Shown: piece by piece, positions 6,946 to 10,777 of the stretch | How the letters are laid out: each line of letters begins with the position of its first letter | Numbering within the stretch: the first letter of the stretch is position 1 | Assembly (NCBI GenBank): GCA_029940235.1 | Contig: JAOZRI010000058.1 | Location: 1 to 10,777, forward strand | Reading direction: 5' to 3' | DNA from: Desulfobacula sp. | GTDB taxonomy: Bacteria; Desulfobacterota; Desulfobacteria; Desulfobacterales; Desulfobacteraceae | DNA length: 10,777 nt | The notes under the pieces: model-generated | Seen by the model: the letters and a program-made list of their open reading frames with translations, nothing else | Database searches by the model: none | Told to the model about the DNA's origin: nothing | Program-made: the position numbers and the translations under genes

Positions 6946-8929
6946 TAGAAGAAAAGAGGGAAGCATTATACGGCCAAGAGCATTTACCTTGGGGATTATT
7001 CTTGCTGTATTAATATGTGCATTTACTCCTTTTAACAATGTGTATCGAAATGCAACCCCTCTTGGGGGCGGCTACTTTCCTCTGGCACCTTTTTACTTGC
7101 TGTTCTGGCTTACAATTATAACAGCTCTGTGTAAAAAATATTTAAAGATTGATGCCTTATTCACCGGAGCTGAACTTATTTTAACCTGGGGACTGATGCT
7201 GCTTGTTTCCGGCATTGCCTACACTGGTTTTGCAAGAACATTTTTTATCAATTTAACAGCTCCTTTTTATTTTGCAAGTGTTGAAAACCGCTGGCAGGAA
7301 GTTCTCCAGCCATTGCTGCCTGACAATCTGTTTCCCCAGAACAATACTGCCATTGAAATGCTTTATAACGGGCTTGAAAATGGTCAGGAGATGGGATGGT
7401 TTGAGCTTGCTGCACATATCCCCTGGTCTGCATGGATTATTCCTTTTTTCTCATGGGGAGTCTTTATTATAATCTGTTATATTCTCATCCTCAGCCTGAT
7501 ATACATGATCTCAAGGCAGGCCATGGAAAATGAGAGAATGAATTTTCCACTCTTAATTGTACCAAAAATGATACAAAAGGCACTTGATGAAGGCAGACTC
7601 TCTTCATTTTTAACAAATAAATTTCTTATAATCGGTTTGAGCATACCTTTTTGCCTGCATCTGTTAAATGGTCTCAATTTTTATTACCCTTCCTTTCCCC
7701 ATATCAACACTCTGGTTCTGGCAGGCTCTTATTTCCCTAAACAGGGGCTTCTTGCAGGATTTATCAAACTTAAGCTCTATTTTTATCCGGCATTTATTGG
7801 CTTTGCATTTCTTGCATCCAAACAGGTCTCTTTCTCTTTCTGGTTCTTTTTTATTGCAGGAGCATTTTTTACAGGTGTTTTATCCATGGCAGGCTTGAGT
7901 TTTCCTGCCTCGGAACTTGGCACAACTTTTGGACCGACCCTGTCAAAACCTGAAGAGACTCAAATGATAGGAGCTTTTATCGTATTTTCTCTTTTTCTGG
8001 TTTGGCTTGCAAGATTTCATTTTAAAGAGATGGTGGTACATACTTTTCAACCCATGCACCCCGGCTCAAACCAGAATCATCTTGGTGATAAAATCAATTT
8101 CTATGGATTGAGTTTTGGATTTATCGGCCTTGTAATATGGCTGTTTTTCCATGGAGTAGGCATAATACAAAGTATTTTATTAATCAGTTTTTTTATCCTG
8201 TTTACCATGGTTGCGGTCCGGGTGATATGTCAAGGTGGTGTTACCTATTTTACATTGACTGTAGCTCCTCTGGATGCCGTCAATACAATTTTCGGACTTA
8301 AAATATTTTCCAGTATTGCATTGATAATCAGCAGTATCAGCCAGAAAATCCTGTTTGTTGATCTACGCGAATCTGTAGCTCCCTCTATTTTACACACCCT
8401 TAAAATTTCAAGGCGTGCCAGGGGGCAGGGAATGATTGCCGGAATAATTTTATTTTCCATGGTTATCTGTCTTTTTGTCTCTGCCGTTGCCATGATACTT
8501 TTATGCTATAAATATGGAATAAGAGAACTTCAACTGGACTGGGCAACAAGAACAACTCTGTCAGTCTATAATAATATTTTTCCTCTCATTGAAAATCAGA
8601 TTACCCAGGGCGATTCCATAAAATATTTTGCACTGACAGGTGCTATGATCATGGGAATTCTCGTATTCTGCTATCATAGATTTTACTGGTGGCCCCTTCA
8701 CCCCATAGGATATCTTATGATTTACAGCTCTGCCATGAAAATTTTATGGGTAAGTTTTTTCATAGGATGGCTGTTTAACACATTGTGTATGAGATACGGT
8801 GGAGTCACTCTGTTTAAACAGATGAGATATTTTTTTGTAGGATTAATCATGGGAGACTTTTTAATGGGTGGGACATGGGCCATTATTGGTCTGTTTACTG
8901 AGTATGGATATCAGGTTTTACCAACATGA
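6938..8929 (+). CDS. polytopic membrane protein, DUF6785/DUF6784 type
   Basis: With the TTG start this is a 663-residue integral membrane protein with about 12-14 hydrophobic segments. The N-terminal part matches my recollection of DUF6785 proteins: TPFNNVYRNATPLGGGYFPL after the first helix, then TAPFYFASVENRW, and ENERMNFPLL with Phe203-Pro204. The C-terminal part has the DUF6784-like signs WWPLHPIGYLM, a later RYGG, and FFVGLIMGDFLMGG near the end. The biochemical role of these families is not established to my knowledge. Motif order resembles the next gene and, through it, the OPT oligopeptide-transporter family, so a transporter role is the best inference. It overlaps the giant permease gene by eight bases and so is probably co-translated with it. 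Family assignment is by remembered pattern, not a profile search. The longest reading would start at ATG 6872, which is less likely because of the larger overlap. Confidence 0.8.
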   Translation: MLDRRKEGSIIRPRAFTLGIILAVLICAFTPFNNVYRNATPLGGGYFPLAPFYLLFWLTIITALCKKYLKIDALFTGAELILTWGLMLLVSGIAYTGFARTFFINLTAPFYFASVENRWQEVLQPLLPDNLFPQNNTAIEMLYNGLENGQEMGWFELAAHIPWSAWIIPFFSWGVFIIICYILILSLIYMISRQAMENERMNFPLLIVPKMIQKALDEGRLSSFLTNKFLIIGLSIPFCLHLLNGLNFYYPSFPHINTLVLAGSYFPKQGLLAGFIKLKLYFYPAFIGFAFLASKQVSFSFWFFFIAGAFFTGVLSMAGLSFPASELGTTFGPTLSKPEETQMIGAFIVFSLFLVWLARFHFKEMVVHTFQPMHPGSNQNHLGDKINFYGLSFGFIGLVIWLFFHGVGIIQSILLISFFILFTMVAVRVICQGGVTYFTLTVAPLDAVNTIFGLKIFSSIALIISSISQKILFVDLRESVAPSILHTLKISRRARGQGMIAGIILFSMVICLFVSAVAMILLCYKYGIRELQLDWATRTTLSVYNNIFPLIENQITQGDSIKYFALTGAMIMGILVFCYHRFYWWPLHPIGYLMIYSSAMKILWVSFFIGWLFNTLCMRYGGVTLFKQMRYFFVGLIMGDFLMGGTWAIIGLFTEYGYQVLPT

Positions 8930-9008
8930 CAGATTATTACAGAATGCTAATTTTTCCAACTTCGGCGTTGATAAAAAATTTTATTTGAGGGTAAATTGAG
9001 ACTTTTAT
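8930..9008 (+). other. 79-base gap with imperfect hairpin and T-rich tail
   Basis: The longest gap in the window. AATTTTT (8949-8955) can pair with AAAAATT (8974-8980), and CAAC (8957-8960) with GTTG (8967-8970), around a six-base TTCGGC loop with a small internal bulge. A run TTTTATTT (8979-8986) overlaps and follows the 3' arm. This could be a weak intrinsic terminator, an attenuator lowering expression of the last gene, or an mRNA stabiliser. The GC-paired part is only four base pairs, so strong termination is not expected. A 20-codon reading frame (8926-8988) also crosses it. No promoter boxes were convincing. Confidence 0.35.
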
Positions 9009-10777
9009 ATGTATGATGATAAAGAGTTAAAAGAGTATCGTGATCTATTAAAAGCTCCAGATCATTTTGAAGAGGGGTTTACCTGGAAAACAATTGTGGG
9101 TGCCATTTTCATCGGTTTTCTCATGATGCCAGGAAGTATGTATCTTCAGCTTGTCATTGGCACAGGAATAGGACCTGCTGCAAGATGGGTCACCATAATT
9201 CTTTTTGCTGAGATTGCCAAACGGGCCTATTCTGATTTAAAGCAGCAGGAGATTTTTCTTCTCTATTACATGGCTGGAGCTGCCATGGCATCACCTTTTC
9301 AGGGCCTTTTATGGAATCAATACTTAGTTCAGTCCGATGCAGCAAAAATGCTGGGGCTGACTGAATTTATCCCTGCATGGATTGCACCACAGCCAGAATC
9401 AATTGCCCTTTTAGAAAGAACTTTTCTGCACCATGACTGGCTTATACCTATTCTCTTACTGGTGGGTTCACAGATTATACAGAGAATAGATCAATTTGGC
9501 CTTGGATATGCTTTATACAGAATTACATCTGATGTGGAGAAGCTCCCCTTTCCCATGGCACCTGTCGGAGCTCTTGGAACTATTGCCCTTGCTGAATCAA
9601 GGGAGGAGAAAGAGAAATCATGGAAATGGAGAGTCTTTTCAATAGGCGGAGTAATAGGTCTTGCATTTGGATCAATTTATATCCTGCTGCCTGCTGTATC
9701 AGGTCTGATCTTTACAGAACCCATCAGGCTGATTCCAATTCCATGGATTGAATTAACAAGACATACCCAGGGGATTCTGCCTGCTGTGGCAACGGGTATT
9801 CAACTTGATCTGGGGCTGGTTTTTCTTGGCATGGTTCTTCCCTTCTGGGCTGTGATAGGAGGCCTGATAGGGCTTTTAATCACCATGGCACTAAACCCTT
9901 TTTTGTATCATAAAGGGATACTTGTAAACTGGCATCAGGGCATGGGAACTGTGGAGACGATATTTGCCAACAACTTTGATTTTTACATGAGTTTTGGTAT
10001 TGGGTTGGGACTTTCAATTGGAATCATAGGGCTTTGGCAGGTTGCAAAATCTTTCACAGGTGCAGGCTCAAAAAATAGAGGAAGCTTAAAAGATCTTCTG
10101 CATCCACCTCCGGGGCGGGGAGATTTTGATTTTAAAATTGCCATTGGAATATATCTGTTTTCAACCATTTCCTATGTTATTTTATGTACCATTTTAGTGC
10201 CCACATTCCCCTGGATTTTCTTTTTAATCTATGGATTTGTCTATACGCCTGTAATTTCATATATCACAGCAAGAATGGAAGGTATAGCAGGACAATTTGT
10301 CAGCCTGCCCCTTGTCAGAGAAGCAAGCTTTATTGCAGGGGCTAAATATTTTGGATATCAGGGCATAGAGATCTGGTATGCACCCATCCCCATTCACAAT
10401 TATGGAGAAGCCACTGTAAATTTCAGGGAGATTGAGCTTACAGGAACAAGCTTTAGAGGTATAATCAAGGCAGAATTTATTGTATTTCCTGTTGTTATGG
10501 TAGCAAGTCTTCTCTTTTCCCAGTTTATATGGCGCCTCGCACCCATACCTTCGGCAAGTTATCCCTATGCCCAGGAGTTGTGGCATCTCCAGGCCTTAAA
10601 CACTCTTCTCATGCAGTCTTCAACCCTTGAAGGAAATTCCATGTTTTACCAGGCTTTAAGTGGAACAACCGTGGCTTCTGGTATTGGTTTCGGGCTTGTG
10701 ACCTATGGCATTCTCACCCTCTTTGGCCTGCCAGTCCTTTTGATTTATGGTATTGTAAGAGGTCTTGGACAAAGCAC
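9009..10777 (+). CDS. OPT-like oligopeptide transporter family membrane protein (partial, 3' end missing)
   Basis: Open from ATG 9009 to the window edge (589 codons plus two bases), so the C-terminus is missing. A stop in the same frame at 8997-8999 leaves ATG 9009 as the only standard start. After a hydrophilic N-terminus (about 1-25), roughly ten or more hydrophobic segments follow, the first in GAIFIGFLMMPGSMYLQLV. EKLPFPMAPVGALG, with Phe181-Pro182, resembles the LPFP motif of OPT-family oligopeptide/metal-chelate transporters. Other conserved-looking patches are NWHQGMGTVETIFANN (about 307-322), a cytoplasmic-looking loop with LHPPPGRGDFDFK near 365, and EGIAGQ (424-429). I do not see the NPG or KIPPR-type motifs of classical eukaryotic OPT peptide transporters, so this is a divergent member. 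The ribosome site is weak (ATTGAG at 8995-9000). It is probably the partner of the preceding membrane protein; peptide transport is inferred from family resemblance only. Confidence 0.8.
   Translation, partial: MYDDKELKEYRDLLKAPDHFEEGFTWKTIVGAIFIGFLMMPGSMYLQLVIGTGIGPAARWVTIILFAEIAKRAYSDLKQQEIFLLYYMAGAAMASPFQGLLWNQYLVQSDAAKMLGLTEFIPAWIAPQPESIALLERTFLHHDWLIPILLLVGSQIIQRIDQFGLGYALYRITSDVEKLPFPMAPVGALGTIALAESREEKEKSWKWRVFSIGGVIGLAFGSIYILLPAVSGLIFTEPIRLIPIPWIELTRHTQGILPAVATGIQLDLGLVFLGMVLPFWAVIGGLIGLLITMALNPFLYHKGILVNWHQGMGTVETIFANNFDFYMSFGIGLGLSIGIIGLWQVAKSFTGAGSKNRGSLKDLLHPPPGRGDFDFKIAIGIYLFSTISYVILCTILVPTFPWIFFLIYGFVYTPVISYITARMEGIAGQFVSLPLVREASFIAGAKYFGYQGIEIWYAPIPIHNYGEATVNFREIELTGTSFRGIIKAEFIVFPVVMVASLLFSQFIWRLAPIPSASYPYAQELWHLQALNTLLMQSSTLEGNSMFYQALSGTTVASGIGFGLVTYGILTLFGLPVLLIYGIVRGLGQS

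Noticed and set aside
10257..10586. Minus-strand frame of 109 codons near the right edge
   Set aside because: It sits opposite the continuing OPT-like gene, which is open through the whole region with membrane-protein composition; the minus product has no recognisable feature.
1..10777. CRISPR array, transposase, tRNA/rRNA or long direct repeats
   Set aside because: None were seen on reading either strand; coding frames occupy nearly all of the window.

Overview
The window is one uninterrupted plus-strand gene cluster of a Gram-negative bacterium: five complete genes and a sixth cut by the right edge. All run the same way with very short gaps or overlaps. No RNA genes, mobile elements, CRISPR arrays or inverted genes were seen. 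Base composition is AT-rich throughout, with no obvious break in codon use, so nothing points to recent piecemeal transfer. The families resemble transporter clusters I associate with Desulfobacterota (Desulfobacteraceae-like sulfate reducers) and with Planctomycetes and relatives. The AT-rich sequence makes a desulfobacterial host my first guess, but this is an inference with low confidence.

Layout: (1) positions 3-503, a MarR-type winged-helix regulator. (2) 524-1204, a miniature FtsX-type ABC permease with almost no periplasmic domain. (3) 1256-2020, a LolD/MacB/FtsE-type ABC ATPase with every nucleotide-binding motif intact. (4) 2017-6945, a 1642-residue permease joining a periplasmic PA plus M28-peptidase-like module, a long coiled-coil insert, a beta-rich region, seven transmembrane segments including an FtsX unit, and an unrecognised cytoplasmic tail. 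(5) 6938-8929, a polytopic membrane protein of the DUF6785/DUF6784 type. (6) 9009 to the edge, a second polytopic membrane protein resembling OPT-family peptide transporters.

Reading them together: genes 2-4 look like one type VII (mechanotransmission) ABC system with a very unequal pair of permeases sharing one ATPase. Its periplasmic part contains a peptidase fold that has lost nearly all its zinc ligands, plus a coiled coil. This recalls FtsEX-EnvC, where a permease moves a coiled-coil partner with a degenerate peptidase, but here the parts are fused into the permease. Genes 5 and 6 appear to be distant relatives of each other, with matching motifs at matching positions, and may form a two-component transporter. 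The MarR protein at the head is the obvious candidate regulator. The substrate is unknown; peptides or peptide-like compounds are the best guess.

The only non-coding stretch with visible structure is 8930-9008, which holds an imperfect hairpin followed by a T-rich run and a 20-codon micro-ORF.
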